Of a stretch of 64,000 nt of DNA, positions 25,523-34,471 are shown one piece after another (the stretch's first letter is position 1; every line of letters starts with the position of its first letter). This stretch comes from Clostridiaceae bacterium Marseille-Q3526 (GTDB lineage: Bacteria; Bacillota; Clostridia; Lachnospirales; Lachnospiraceae): contig JAGTTS010000001.1 in the NCBI GenBank assembly GCA_018223375.1, forward strand, positions 405,001 to 469,000. Direction: 5' to 3'. The position numbers and the translations under genes are program-made. The notes under the pieces are model-generated. The model worked only from the letters and a program-made list of their open reading frames with translations, did no database searches and was not told the origin of the DNA.

Positions 25523-26266
25523 CTACATTGCCATGCCGCCATCAACGTTGATGACCTGGCCTGTGATGTATCCTGCCTGATCGGAAGCTAAAAATGCAGC
25601 CAGATTCGCCACATCCTCTGTCTTTCCGAATTTCTTCATAGGAATCTGATCTCCCATAGCCTTCTTTACGTCCTCTGGGAGAACTGCCGTCATTTCCGTG
25701 TCAATAAAGCCCGGAGCAATGGCATTTACCGTAATGCCGCGGCTTCCCAGCTCTCTGGCCACGGACTTGGTCAGTCCGATTACGCCCGCCTTGGACGCGC
25801 AGTAGTTGGCCTGCCCTGCATTTCCCATAACGCCGGAAACGGAGGAAATATTGATGATGCGGCCCCCCTTCTGCTTTAACATCTGTCTGGAAATGTGCTT
25901 GATGCAGTTAAAGGTTCCCTTTAAGTTGGTGTCCAGAACTGCGTCGTACTCCTCCTCGTTCATCTTCATGAGCAGGTTATCCTTCGTGATGCCCGCATTG
26001 TTCACCAGAATGTCGATTCTCTTATATCTGGCGATCAGGTCCTTCATCATCTCTTCTGTCTTTGCGTAGTCGGAGACGCTGCACTGAACGGCCTCAGCGG
26101 TTCCGCCTGCCTCGGTGATCTCCCTTACCACTTCCTCCGCCTTTGCGGCAGATCCATTGTAATTTACGATAACCACGGCGCCTTCCTTGGCCAGTGTCAG
26201 GGCGATCTGACGGCCAATTCCGCGGCTCGCTCCGGTTACCAGTGCAATTTTGCCTTCCAATAACAT
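25523..26266 (-). CDS. fabG: 3-oxoacyl-ACP reductase FabG
   Basis: 247 residues, a short-chain dehydrogenase. NADPH loop TGASRGIGRQIA, NNAG in LVNNAGITKDNLLMKM, catalytic Ser-Tyr-Lys in NISSVSG...YCASKAG, and the C-terminal ASDQAGYITGQVINVDGGMAM. It reduces 3-oxoacyl-ACP during elongation. Confidence 0.96.
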   Translation of the reverse strand: MLLEGKIALVTGASRGIGRQIALTLAKEGAVVIVNYNGSAAKAEEVVREITEAGGTAEAVQCSVSDYAKTEEMMKDLIARYKRIDILVNNAGITKDNLLMKMNEEEYDAVLDTNLKGTFNCIKHISRQMLKQKGGRIINISSVSGVMGNAGQANYCASKAGVIGLTKSVARELGSRGITVNAIAPGFIDTEMTAVLPEDVKKAMGDQIPMKKFGKTEDVANLAAFLASDQAGYITGQVINVDGGMAM

Positions 26267-26354
26267 AGTTTTACAACCTTTCCTCGGAATTTCTTCCGGT
26301 ATGCCTGAGGGTAAAAGGGACGCGGCATACTGCTTCCGCGTCTCCCACCTGAGC

Positions 26355-27275
26355 TTACAGAAGCTCTCTTACCTTCTCAATATCTTCCAGTTTCTCTATA
26401 TTAATCACGCGAACGCTTCTATCTATCTTCTTCATAAATCCGGCCAGAGTCTTTCCAGGCCCGATTTCAATAAATGTATCCACTCCGTCGGCCAGCATCA
26501 TTCTCATAGTCTGCTCCCAGCGCACGGAGGAAGACACCTGTCTCTCAAGCAGAGGCTTTACATCTTCTGCCTCTGTCACATACGCTGCCGTCACATTGGC
26601 AGCGTAGGGAATCGCCGGCTTGTGAATCTCGACGGTGTCGAGAACCTTTCCCAGCTTCTCTCCTGCCTCTGTCAGCATTTTAGAGTGGAACGGTCCGCTG
26701 ACATTTAACGGGATGACCCGCTTTGCCCCTGCTTCCTTCAGCTTCTCTGCCGCCTCGTCCACTGCCTCCTTCTTTCCGGAAATAACAATCTGTCCCGGAC
26801 AGTTATAGTTGGCAATCTGAACGCCTTCTATCGGCGCAATTACCTTTTCAATCTCCTCTGCATCCATCGCAAGCACGGCAGCCATAGCTCCAATTCCGGC
26901 TGGAACTGCCTCCTGCATCAGGATTCCCCTCTCTCGTACTGTGCGGATCGCGTCCTCCGCAGACATCACACCTGCCGCCGCCATTGCCGGATATTCGCCC
27001 AGACTGAGTCCTGCCGCCGCGTCGGGCTGAATTCCCGTCTGCTCCATGAGAACCTTCATCATGGCAAGGCTGGCTGTGACCATAGCCGGCTGTGTGTACT
27101 CTGTGATGTCCAGTCTGTCATTCTTCTCAAAGCAGAGCTCTGGCATGGAAAATCCGAGAATCTCGGACGCTGTGTCGAACACCTTTCTTCCTGTCTCAGT
27201 CTGCTCGTAGAAATCCTGGCCCATACCGCACACCTGCGCGCCCTGGCCTGGGAAAATAAATGCAATTTTGCTCAT
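26355..27275 (-). CDS. fabD: malonyl-CoA:ACP transacylase FabD
   Basis: 306 residues. FIFPGQGAQVCGMGQDFYE at the start, active Ser in AAGLSLGEYPAMAAAG (GLSLGE variant of GHSxGE) and the His of NVSGPFHSKML. It loads malonyl onto ACP. The GLSLGE motif, with Leu in place of the usual His, is common in clostridial FabD proteins as I recall. Confidence 0.94.
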   Translation of the reverse strand: MSKIAFIFPGQGAQVCGMGQDFYEQTETGRKVFDTASEILGFSMPELCFEKNDRLDITEYTQPAMVTASLAMMKVLMEQTGIQPDAAAGLSLGEYPAMAAAGVMSAEDAIRTVRERGILMQEAVPAGIGAMAAVLAMDAEEIEKVIAPIEGVQIANYNCPGQIVISGKKEAVDEAAEKLKEAGAKRVIPLNVSGPFHSKMLTEAGEKLGKVLDTVEIHKPAIPYAANVTAAYVTEAEDVKPLLERQVSSSVRWEQTMRMMLADGVDTFIEIGPGKTLAGFMKKIDRSVRVINIEKLEDIEKVRELL

Positions 27276-27374
27276 AGCGCCGCTCCTTTTTATTCCTATG
27301 GAAACGGCCCGCCTGCCGTCACTTTCTGCACACGGGCCGCACCTCTATTCTCCGGCGTCGGGACTGACGTCCTT

Positions 27375-28298
27375 CTACCAGTGCAGAAGCCTTCCGGCCT
27401 CCGCCATCATTTCGTCGATCATTTCCTTGCAGGTCTGCTCTTTCTTGATCATGCCTGCAATCTGTCCTGCCATGACGGTTCCGTTTACCGTATCGCCTTC
27501 CATGACAGCCTTTCTGAGAGTTCCAAGAGTCAGATACTCCAGCTCCTCAAAGGACTTTCCTTCCTGCTCCAGCTTAATGTACTCTCTTGTCATCTGGTTT
27601 CTCAGGCATCTGACAGGATGGCCGTGAGTCCTTCCTGTAACAGTGGAATCAATATCCTTTGCCTTGATGATTCTCTCCTTGTAGCCAGGATGCACAATGG
27701 ACTCCTTCGCCACAACGAAGCGGGTTCCCATCTGAACCGCCTCAGCGCCCAGCATAAATGCCGCCGCGATGCCGCGTCCGTCTCCGATTCCGCCTGCCGC
27801 GATGACAGGGATGGAAACTGCGTCCACAATCTGGGGAACCAGAGTCATGGTAGTGGCCTCGCCGATGTGGCCGCCGGACTCCATGCCCTCTGCGATCACT
27901 GCGTCGGCTCCGCCCTTCTCCATCATTCTGGCCAGGGCGACGGAAGCTACGACAGGAATTACCTTAATTCCTGCTGCCTTCCACATCTCCATGTATTTTC
28001 CAGGGTTTCCGGCTCCTGTGGTAACGACCTTGATCCCTTCCTCAACTACAACCTTCGCCACGTCGTCGGCGTGAGGGCTCATCAGCATAACGTTGACGCC
28101 AAACGGCTTCTTTGTCAGCTCTCTGGCTTTTCTGATTTCCTCGCGAACCACCTCGCCGGGAGCGTTGGCTCCTCCGATCAGGCCCAGTCCTCCCGCCTCA
28201 GAGACGGCGGCAGCCAGGTGATGCTCAGCCACCCAGGCCATACCGCCCTGGATGATTGGACATTCAATCCCTAAAAGTTCAGTGACTCTGGTCTTCAT
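27375..28298 (-). CDS. fabK: enoyl-ACP reductase FabK (FMN-dependent)
   Basis: 307 residues, TIM barrel with FMN: GIECPIIQGGMAWVAEHHLAAAVSEAGGLGLIG, VIAEGMESGGHIG, PVIAAGGIGDGRGIAAAFMLGAEAVQMGTRF. The short length and its position right after acpP identify it as FabK and not a general nitronate monooxygenase. It catalyses the last reduction of each elongation cycle. Its ATG overlaps the acpP stop as TAATG. Confidence 0.95.
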   Translation of the reverse strand: MKTRVTELLGIECPIIQGGMAWVAEHHLAAAVSEAGGLGLIGGANAPGEVVREEIRKARELTKKPFGVNVMLMSPHADDVAKVVVEEGIKVVTTGAGNPGKYMEMWKAAGIKVIPVVASVALARMMEKGGADAVIAEGMESGGHIGEATTMTLVPQIVDAVSIPVIAAGGIGDGRGIAAAFMLGAEAVQMGTRFVVAKESIVHPGYKERIIKAKDIDSTVTGRTHGHPVRCLRNQMTREYIKLEQEGKSFEELEYLTLGTLRKAVMEGDTVNGTVMAGQIAGMIKKEQTCKEMIDEMMAEAGRLLHW

Positions 28299-28531
28299 TA
28301 TGCCTCAACACCTTTTTCTTTTAAATAGTTCATTACATCACCGACTGTTAAGAGGTTCTGTAAATCCTCAGCCGGGATCTCTACGGAGTACTCATCCTCC
28401 AGAGCCATAACTAACTCAAATAAGTCAAGGGAGTCTGCTCCCAGATCATCCTTAAAGGAAGAAGCCTCTGTAATGGACTCTGCGTCCACGCTTAACTGCT
28501 CTGCGATGATCTCTTTCATTTTCTCTAACAT
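28298..28531 (-). CDS. acpP: acyl carrier protein
   Basis: 77 residues. MLEKMKEIIAEQLSVDAESITEASSFKDDLGADSLDLFELVMALEDEYSVEIP; phosphopantetheine attaches to the Ser of GADSLD. The frame stays open upstream to 28606, but AAAGGAGAC lies just before the ATG at 28531, which sets the start. It lies between fabH and fabK. Confidence 0.97.
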   Translation of the reverse strand: MLEKMKEIIAEQLSVDAESITEASSFKDDLGADSLDLFELVMALEDEYSVEIPAEDLQNLLTVGDVMNYLKEKGVEA

Positions 28532-28671
28532 AGTTTTTGTCTCCTTTGCTTTATGGGTTTTAGATTTTCTGAAAGCCGTTTCGGGGCCCTCCCCTACGGC
28601 TGTCATTTCTTTTATTATATTTGATTTTCAGGAAGTTGCAAGAAAAAAATCCCCGGAATCGCAGACTGATT

Positions 28672-29634
28672 CTACCACTCCAGTAAAGTAGCCCCCCAGG
28701 TCATGCCGGATCCAAAGCCCGCAAGCACCAGCTTATCGCCTCTTTCAAGCTTTCCGTCCCTCTTCAGTTCGTCTAAGAGAATCGGAACAGAGGCAGCCGA
28801 CGTATTGCCGTAGCGGTCGATATTGACCGGAATTCTGTCCATGGGAACCTTGAGTCTTCTGGAAGCTGCCTCCAGAATTCTGAAATTCGCCTGGTGGAGG
28901 ACAAAGTATTTAATCTCCTCCGGATCCATCTGGGCGTCCTCCAAAATCTGGGCCACAATCTCCGGCACCTTGCGGACTGCAAACTTGAAGACCTCTTTTC
29001 CGTCCATCTTCATAAAGCCCAGCTCCGGCTTAATGCCGTTTACGCAGTTTCCAAGATTTCTGGCCTGGCACTCTAAAGTCCATCCCTTGGTTCCGTCGCT
29101 TCCCATCAGAGTCCTGATAATTCCTGTCTCGGACGCCCTGACAACCGCAGCTCCGGCTCCGTCTCCGAACAGGATGCAGGTTCCCCGATCCGTCCAGTCC
29201 ACCACCTTGCTCAAGGTCTCCGCTCCGATGATAAGAGCCGTCTTATAAATTCCTGCTGCGAAAAAGCTGTGGGCAATGTGAAGGCCGAAAATAAAACCTG
29301 AGCAGGCCGCCGTAATATCGAAGCCCACCGCGTTCACAGCCCCTATGGCCGCCTGCACGTCCATGGCCGCCGCCGGGAACGCCCTGTCGCCGGAAGAAGT
29401 GGCCAGCACAATCAGGTCAATTTCCTTCGGATCGATGCCAGCGTCGTCAATGGCCCGCTTCGCCGCCTCTATGGCCAGCCCGCAGGTTCCCATATCCTTA
29501 GATACCCTTCTCTCGCAGATTCCCGTCCTCTCCCGAATCCAGGCGTCGTCTGTATCGAGAAACTTCATAAGATCCTGATTTGTAACAACTGTATCCGGCA
29601 CATAAGAGCCGATTCCAATGATTTTTGTAGTCAT
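28672..29634 (-). CDS. fabH: beta-ketoacyl-ACP synthase III
   Basis: 320 residues. TKIIGIGSYVPDTVVTNQDLMKFLDTDDAWIRERTGICERR, catalytic Cys in DITAACSGFIFGLHIA, His in FVLHQANFRILEA, and Asn in GNTSAASVPILLDEL. It starts fatty acid synthesis by condensing acetyl-CoA (or branched acyl-CoA) with malonyl-ACP. First gene of the fab operon, directly behind the promoter at 29704-29739; 140 bases separate it from acpP. Confidence 0.97.
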   Translation of the reverse strand: MTTKIIGIGSYVPDTVVTNQDLMKFLDTDDAWIRERTGICERRVSKDMGTCGLAIEAAKRAIDDAGIDPKEIDLIVLATSSGDRAFPAAAMDVQAAIGAVNAVGFDITAACSGFIFGLHIAHSFFAAGIYKTALIIGAETLSKVVDWTDRGTCILFGDGAGAAVVRASETGIIRTLMGSDGTKGWTLECQARNLGNCVNGIKPELGFMKMDGKEVFKFAVRKVPEIVAQILEDAQMDPEEIKYFVLHQANFRILEAASRRLKVPMDRIPVNIDRYGNTSAASVPILLDELKRDGKLERGDKLVLAGFGSGMTWGATLLEW

Positions 29635-29688
29635 GTCTGATTCCTGCTTTTCTGTCTGCTTTCTTTCATTAACTCAGTAAACGAAATT

Positions 29689-29739
29689 GTTTGATATTCA
29701 AACTATTGCTAGTGTATTCTATGGCAGGTTGTTTGTCAA
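29689..29739 (-). promoter_or_regulatory. fab operon promoter with FabT-like operator
   Basis: On the minus strand TTGACA (29734-29739) and TACACT (29711-29716) are 17 bases apart, placing the start near 29704. The palindrome GTTTGATATTCAAAC (29689-29703) sits at this start site. Known FabT sites in streptococci follow ATTTGATTATCAAATT-like patterns, so this is a close match. Binding would block transcription of fabH onward. Confidence 0.72.
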
Positions 29740-29783
29740 GGAAAAAAGTAGTACCCATTTGCTCTGGCAGAAGGTATAATGAA

Positions 29784-29814
29784 GGCAGGAATCGCTCTGT
29801 GAGCGATTCCTGCC
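29784..29814. other. perfect hairpin in the divergent region between fabH and the response regulator
   Basis: GGCAGGAATCGCT and AGCGATTCCTGCC form a perfect 13 bp stem with a five-base loop, followed by a second small stem GTATCC/GGATAC. No T run follows, so it is not a standard terminator. Similar perfect stem before the hydrolase gene at 63708-63738, with a different sequence. Confidence 0.6.
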
Positions 29815-29944
29815 GCTACGCAAACGGAGTATCCGTAGGATACGGAGTTCGCGGTTCCTTAACCTATGATGTTTCTTTATTTTTATAGTGCCAGTGTACA
29901 AGGGACGCTATACAGTCTATCTATTAAAATAGGAGGGTTACATA

Positions 29945-30640
29945 ATGCAGAAAATTCTCGTATGCGACGACGACAAGCAGATCGTCGAGGCTATTGATAT
30001 CTACTTAACCGGCGAAGGCTTTCAGGTGATCAAGGCCTACGACGGCCTGGAGGCTCTGGAGCTTTTAAAGACAAATGAGGTAAATTTAATGATTGTGGAC
30101 GTGATGATGCCCGGTCTGGACGGCATCCGGACCACCCTCAAGGTCCGCGAAACCAGCAGCATACCGATCATCATTCTGTCTGCCAAGTCAGAAGATTCCG
30201 ACAAGATTCTGGGACTGAACATCGGAGCAGACGACTATATCACAAAGCCCTTCAACCCTCTGGAGCTGGTAGCCCGCGTGAAGTCCCAGCTTCGCCGCTA
30301 CACGCAGCTGGGAAATATGAACACCCAGACAGACAGCCGTGTATACAAGTGCGGCGGTCTCCAGATCAATGACGAAAACAAGGAAGTATTTGTGGATGGG
30401 GAATTGATCAAGCTGACCCCTATTGAGTACAACATCCTGCTTCTCCTGGTTAAAAATGCCGGAAAGGTATTTTCCATCGACCAGATCTACGAGGAAATCT
30501 GGAACGAGGAGGCCATCGGCGCCGACAATACGGTGGCGGTCCATATCCGCCATATCCGGGAAAAAATCGAAATCAATCCCAGGGAACCCCGGTATATGAA
30601 AGTAGTCTGGGGTGTGGGCTACAAAATTGAAAAACAGTAG
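29945..30640 (+). CDS. OmpR/PhoB-family response regulator
   Basis: 231 residues. Receiver domain: acidic DDD at the N-terminus, phospho-acceptor Asp in LMIVDVMMPGLDG, Thr/Ser and Lys in IIILSAKSED and ADDYITKPFNP. C-terminal winged helix: ELIKLTPIEYNILLLLVKNAGKVFSIDQIYEEIW...VAVHIRHIREKIEINPREPRYMKVVWGVGYKIE. It resembles VanR-type regulators of envelope stress or antibiotic response. GGAGGG precedes the ATG. The kinase follows after 10 bases. Confidence 0.95.
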   Translation: MQKILVCDDDKQIVEAIDIYLTGEGFQVIKAYDGLEALELLKTNEVNLMIVDVMMPGLDGIRTTLKVRETSSIPIIILSAKSEDSDKILGLNIGADDYITKPFNPLELVARVKSQLRRYTQLGNMNTQTDSRVYKCGGLQINDENKEVFVDGELIKLTPIEYNILLLLVKNAGKVFSIDQIYEEIWNEEAIGADNTVAVHIRHIREKIEINPREPRYMKVVWGVGYKIEKQ

Positions 30641-30650
30641 GTGACACAGT

Positions 30651-32987
30651 ATGACGATTCGAAAGCTTTCTCTGTACCAGCGGAAAATCGCTGCCTGCGT
30701 GGTTCATCTCCTCTTCCTGGCCCTGGCCTTTATAGGCGTGGGAATCATGTATATGAATGACAACCTGGGCGTAGGAATTACCAGAATCCACAGCGGTTCC
30801 TACGAGGAGACCGATGAATTTACCCAGTATTTCAACGAGGATTTATCTGATATCTTCCAGTACATGGAATATCACAATATCTTTGCCACAGGCGGTTCCA
30901 TCGACATCTCAAAGGAAATGCTTCAGATGACCTTTGGCCCCAACGATACGCGTTCCTTTTCGCTGAACGATATTATTAAATATCTGAAATCCCTGGGCTA
31001 CTATTTAAATGAGGATTTCCAGTGTACGCCCGTGTCGCTGGATGAAAACAGAAAACCATTAAAGGGTTATGTGGCGTGGTCTGCCAATCAGCCTGACGTA
31101 TACTACACTTCTCTCAGGGAAGGAATGCGCTACTGCTCCCTGGAGGAAATTTCCTTAGAGATTTTAAGCACCCTGAATCAATATTACAGCACCTACAAAC
31201 GGCTGTTTGACCAGCCCTGCAACCTTCATTTTAAAATTGAATATCTGGACAATGAGTCGAATCCCAAGCGGATCACCTCCTTCTCCAACGATGAGGAGTT
31301 AACTCTGGATACGGCCAGAAACTACGGCCGGTACGCCTGCCTGCAGGGCAATTCCGTGTTCTACGATACGAATTTTAAATCCATTGACCTGGATACCGTC
31401 TCGGCCCTGTCTGCCAATAATCCGTATTCTACGAAGACCTATTACCTGCTGGCCGCACTGGATACCAATTACCCGGCTGACGACGCCTACGCGGCCAATT
31501 ACCGGCATTATGTCAGAATGCAGAATTATTACTTCCTGGGCTTTGCCCTGATGGCAGCCGGCGGTCTTACGGCGGCCTTCTCTCTTCTGTATCTTCTGTC
31601 CGTTTCCGGCAGGCAGGAAGATGGAGACCATGCTGTGTCTCTCACTCCCTTCGACCATACCAGCACAGAAACCGGCATGATGATTGTATGCCTTATGACC
31701 GCAGCGGCTCTCTTCGCGTGCAGGTACACCATGGTCCGGGTACTTCACCTGACGCTTTCGGAGGAATCCTGGGACGTGGGCGAAAAGGCGCTCTACACAG
31801 CCGTTATTTACCTGGGATGCCTGATAGCCGCCTTCAGCCTGATCAGACGGTACAAAGCCGGCGTTATCTGGGAAAACAGCTTGATCCGGAAGCTGGGCGT
31901 GCGCCTGTCCGTCTTCTTTACAGGGCAGACCTTTGCCGGACAGCTGACCGTATCCTTCATCGCCTACCTGATCTGCAATACGATTCTTCTCCTGACTGCA
32001 GCCTACTTATATTTAAAGTGGCATATTCTTTCTATGACGCTTAAAATTATGATTGGGGTGCTGGCGGCTCTGTGGTTCTGTCTGAATCTGTGGATTTTTT
32101 ACGTCATGTTCCGCAGATCGGCTGATCGCGACAAGATTGATCTGGCTATCCGCCATCTGGCAGATGGAGAAACCTCCTACCAGGTAGATTTGACGCAGTT
32201 TTCCGGAAAAATCAGAGAGACTGCGGAAAATCTCAACAACGCCAGCAGGGGGCTGGAGATGGCCCTGTCGGAAAAGGTGAAAAGCGAACGGCTGAAAGCC
32301 GATCTGATCACAAATGTCTCCCATGACATTAAGACTCCTTTGACCTCTATTATTAATTATGTAGATTTAATCAAAAGGGAAAATATCCAGGATGAAAAAA
32401 TCCTGCGTTATCTGGACGTGCTGGAGCAGAAATCCCACCGTCTGAAAAATCTGACGGAGGATCTGGTGGAGGCTTCCAAAGCCAGCTCCGGGAATCTGAA
32501 GCTGGAGATCAGCCGTCTGGACTTTATCGAACTGATTTACCAGACCAACGGCGAATTCGAGGAGAAATTCGCCAGCCGCCACCTGAACCTGATCACCTCC
32601 GCTCCAGATCATACGCTCTTTATCGAGGCAGACGGACGGCGCCTGTGGCGGGTGCTGGAAAACCTCTATAATAATGCCTTTAAGTATGCGCTGGAAGGCA
32701 GCCGCATCTATGTGGACGTAGCTGAGGAAGATTCCATGGCTGTATTCACAATTAAAAATATGTCCTCCAATCCTTTGAACATCAAGGCGGAGGAGCTGAC
32801 CGAGCGGTTCGTCCGGGGAGACGTGGCCAGAACCACCGAAGGAAGCGGTCTGGGCCTCTCCATCGCCAAGAGCCTGACTCAGCTCCAGGGCGGAACCTTC
32901 GAAATCTACATTGACGGAGATCTCTTCAAGGTAAAGGTAGCGTTCCCTGTAATGCGCGCAGCAAAACAGGAGAATTTAGCAGAATAA
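30651..32987 (+). CDS. membrane sensor histidine kinase
   Basis: 778 residues. One membrane segment near 15-37, a roughly 260-residue extracytoplasmic domain not matching a family I know, then about four or five more membrane segments between 295 and 480. The cytoplasmic part has the H-box LITNVSHDIKTPLTSIINYVDLI (His phosphorylated), N-box LWRVLENLYNNAFKYA and G-box GSGLGLSIAKSLTQLQGG. It phosphorylates the upstream response regulator. The large sensor with a multi-helix core is longer than most VanS-type kinases. The ligand is unknown. Ends at a strong terminator. Confidence 0.93.
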   Translation: MTIRKLSLYQRKIAACVVHLLFLALAFIGVGIMYMNDNLGVGITRIHSGSYEETDEFTQYFNEDLSDIFQYMEYHNIFATGGSIDISKEMLQMTFGPNDTRSFSLNDIIKYLKSLGYYLNEDFQCTPVSLDENRKPLKGYVAWSANQPDVYYTSLREGMRYCSLEEISLEILSTLNQYYSTYKRLFDQPCNLHFKIEYLDNESNPKRITSFSNDEELTLDTARNYGRYACLQGNSVFYDTNFKSIDLDTVSALSANNPYSTKTYYLLAALDTNYPADDAYAANYRHYVRMQNYYFLGFALMAAGGLTAAFSLLYLLSVSGRQEDGDHAVSLTPFDHTSTETGMMIVCLMTAAALFACRYTMVRVLHLTLSEESWDVGEKALYTAVIYLGCLIAAFSLIRRYKAGVIWENSLIRKLGVRLSVFFTGQTFAGQLTVSFIAYLICNTILLLTAAYLYLKWHILSMTLKIMIGVLAALWFCLNLWIFYVMFRRSADRDKIDLAIRHLADGETSYQVDLTQFSGKIRETAENLNNASRGLEMALSEKVKSERLKADLITNVSHDIKTPLTSIINYVDLIKRENIQDEKILRYLDVLEQKSHRLKNLTEDLVEASKASSGNLKLEISRLDFIELIYQTNGEFEEKFASRHLNLITSAPDHTLFIEADGRRLWRVLENLYNNAFKYALEGSRIYVDVAEEDSMAVFTIKNMSSNPLNIKAEELTERFVRGDVARTTEGSGLGLSIAKSLTQLQGGTFEIYIDGDLFKVKVAFPVMRAAKQENLAE

Positions 32988-33013
32988 ACTCTGCCGCTCC
33001 AAACCTGGACGTT

Positions 33014-33062
33014 AAAAAAGGAAGAAGCGAAATACCAGAAATATTTCGTCTCTTCCTTTTTA
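33014..33062. terminator. bidirectional terminator
   Basis: AAAAAGGAAGAAGCGAAATA pairs with TATTTCGtCTCTTCCTTTTT. It closes the two-component operon and the convergent Rpn-like gene. Confidence 0.85.
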
Positions 33063-33070
33063 TTTTGAGA

Positions 33071-34093
33071 TTATGCTTTTGTTTCTGCCGTAGGCCAAAG
33101 CTCCTCCGTCTGCTTTCTTGCTTCCGCCTCAGACAGGGAAAACTGCTTTACAAGAGCCAAAATAACGGCTTCCCTGGAAGCGCCCAGATCCCAGAAAGCG
33201 TGAATTAAGGCTGCGATACCCTGGATTTTACCCAGCTCGATCCCCTGCGCTTTACCTAATTTGATTCCCTCTTCCTTCCCGGATTCAAACTCCGCCTTTT
33301 TAATCAGCTCCCGTTCCCGTTCTTCATCATATTCAAAAATGCTCATAGCTACTACCTCCGCCCATGATTTTAAAAGAAAATCTGCCAGGATTCCTTCGCT
33401 GATACATTCCTCCACCGCCCGGTTGACTGCTGCGTTCATATCCATCTGCGAGGCGTAGGAGCGGACCCGGGCCACATAGAGGGAATATTCCTTTAACAGC
33501 CTGCAGGCGTTCATCAGCGTCTCGTTGCAGCCAGCGTTGATGTTCAGCACCGTCACCTTCAGCTCCAGCTCCGGCTCCCCGGTCCGCTTTTCAAAGGAAT
33601 CCGACAGCTTTAAGATGATCTTTTCCGCCTGGTCCGGCATCCTGCCGTTGCAGAAAACAAGGAATCTGGGAACCGGCAGCTTCACCAGCCGGGAGGAATA
33701 GAGGGTTTCCTTTCGAATCAGCTGCTCATACTCCTTTGCCACGTAGAAGAGATCTCTTAAGGGCATGTTAGGATTCCAGGTGGACTGATGTTCGTAAAGA
33801 TTCAGCTCCAGGTTAATGAGAAACGCCAGATCGTTCTTCATATTCATGTAAATGGCGTTTTCTAAGGTTACAATCTCCAGCTGTGACGCGTCCTTGTAGT
33901 CCGTCTGCCCCACCGCGTTATAGAGAGACAGAAGAGCCTCCTTCTCTTGAAAGATCATACGAAACAGCGTATCCTTGTAGCTGCGGTTAACTGGTCTTTG
34001 AAGCTCTGCCTGCCAAGACGCTTCAAAGGGCTGAGACTGTACCTGCTGCCAGCCTGCCGAATTTTCACTTCTGCTGTGTTGTTTCTGATTCAT
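33071..34093 (-). CDS. Rpn/PD-(D/E)XK family nuclease (putative transposase-type)
   Basis: About 340 residues. Rpn-type features: RSYKDTLFRMIFQEKEALLSLYNAV, then the nuclease core NDLAFLINLELNLYEHQSTWNPNMPLRDLFYVAKEYE (ND...E-x-N/QS), and a C-terminal GKEEGIKLGKAQGIELGKIQGI repeat tail. Rpn proteins cut DNA and promote recombination; many sit among mobile repeats. AAAGGAGG lies four bases before the ATG at 34093; the frame is open to 34162 but without a ribosome site. Immediately upstream is a repeat A copy and a fragment resembling its own C-terminus. Confidence 0.8.
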   Translation of the reverse strand: MNQKQHSRSENSAGWQQVQSQPFEASWQAELQRPVNRSYKDTLFRMIFQEKEALLSLYNAVGQTDYKDASQLEIVTLENAIYMNMKNDLAFLINLELNLYEHQSTWNPNMPLRDLFYVAKEYEQLIRKETLYSSRLVKLPVPRFLVFCNGRMPDQAEKIILKLSDSFEKRTGEPELELKVTVLNINAGCNETLMNACRLLKEYSLYVARVRSYASQMDMNAAVNRAVEECISEGILADFLLKSWAEVVAMSIFEYDEERERELIKKAEFESGKEEGIKLGKAQGIELGKIQGIAALIHAFWDLGASREAVILALVKQFSLSEAEARKQTEELWPTAETKA

Positions 34094-34250
34094 TTGACCT
34101 CCTTTTGCAGGAGCTTCCAGAATGAAAATCTCCTGCTCTGATATAAATTTGGGAAAAAGCATAGATTTTCTGATATTCTGAAAGATAGGAATCAGAGAAA
34201 TAGGAACCTGGAACCAGGTTCGAAGTGGTGAAATGTATGCTTTTGTGGTT

Positions 34251-34354
34251 ATTGTACCATGCCCACTAAGCTCGACAGAACCTCGCTAAGTGGGACAGGT
34301 ATGTATTCTCACTAGGCTCGTGAAAAACCTCGTCAAGTGTTTATATTATACCAT
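34251..34354. repeat. dispersed repeat A, copy 2
   Basis: Same direction and structure as 2122-2226: CCCACTAAGCTCGAC...GCTAAGTGGGACAGGT then CTCGTGAAA...CTCGTCAAGTG, bounded by TATTGTACCAT and TATTATACCAT. About ten differences by eye. It lies upstream of the Rpn-like gene. Confidence 0.85.
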
Positions 34355-34423
34355 GGGCGGGAGGAAACTACAACGAAAACCAGCCTGATTTCCACACCAA
34401 ACGCAGGAATGAATACGGTTTTC

Positions 34424-34465
34424 TTAAATTATTTGCACAGCAGGCCAAAGCTCCTTCTGTACCAT
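34424..34465 (-). pseudogene. remnant of an Rpn-like C-terminus
   Basis: The minus strand reads VQKELWPAVQII-stop, matching the ending TEELWPTAETKA-stop of the adjacent Rpn-like protein, with matching DNA AGGAGCTTTGGCCT (compare GAGGAGCTTTGGCCTAC at about 33090). It looks like the tail of a second, deleted copy. Very short, so tentative. Confidence 0.4.
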
Positions 34466-34471
34466 CCCCCT

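Noticed and set aside
27381..28274. Long plus-strand ORF of 297 residues opposite fabK
   Set aside because: Antisense shadow of fabK; the Ser/His/Cys-rich product has no pattern and the FabK frame is certain.
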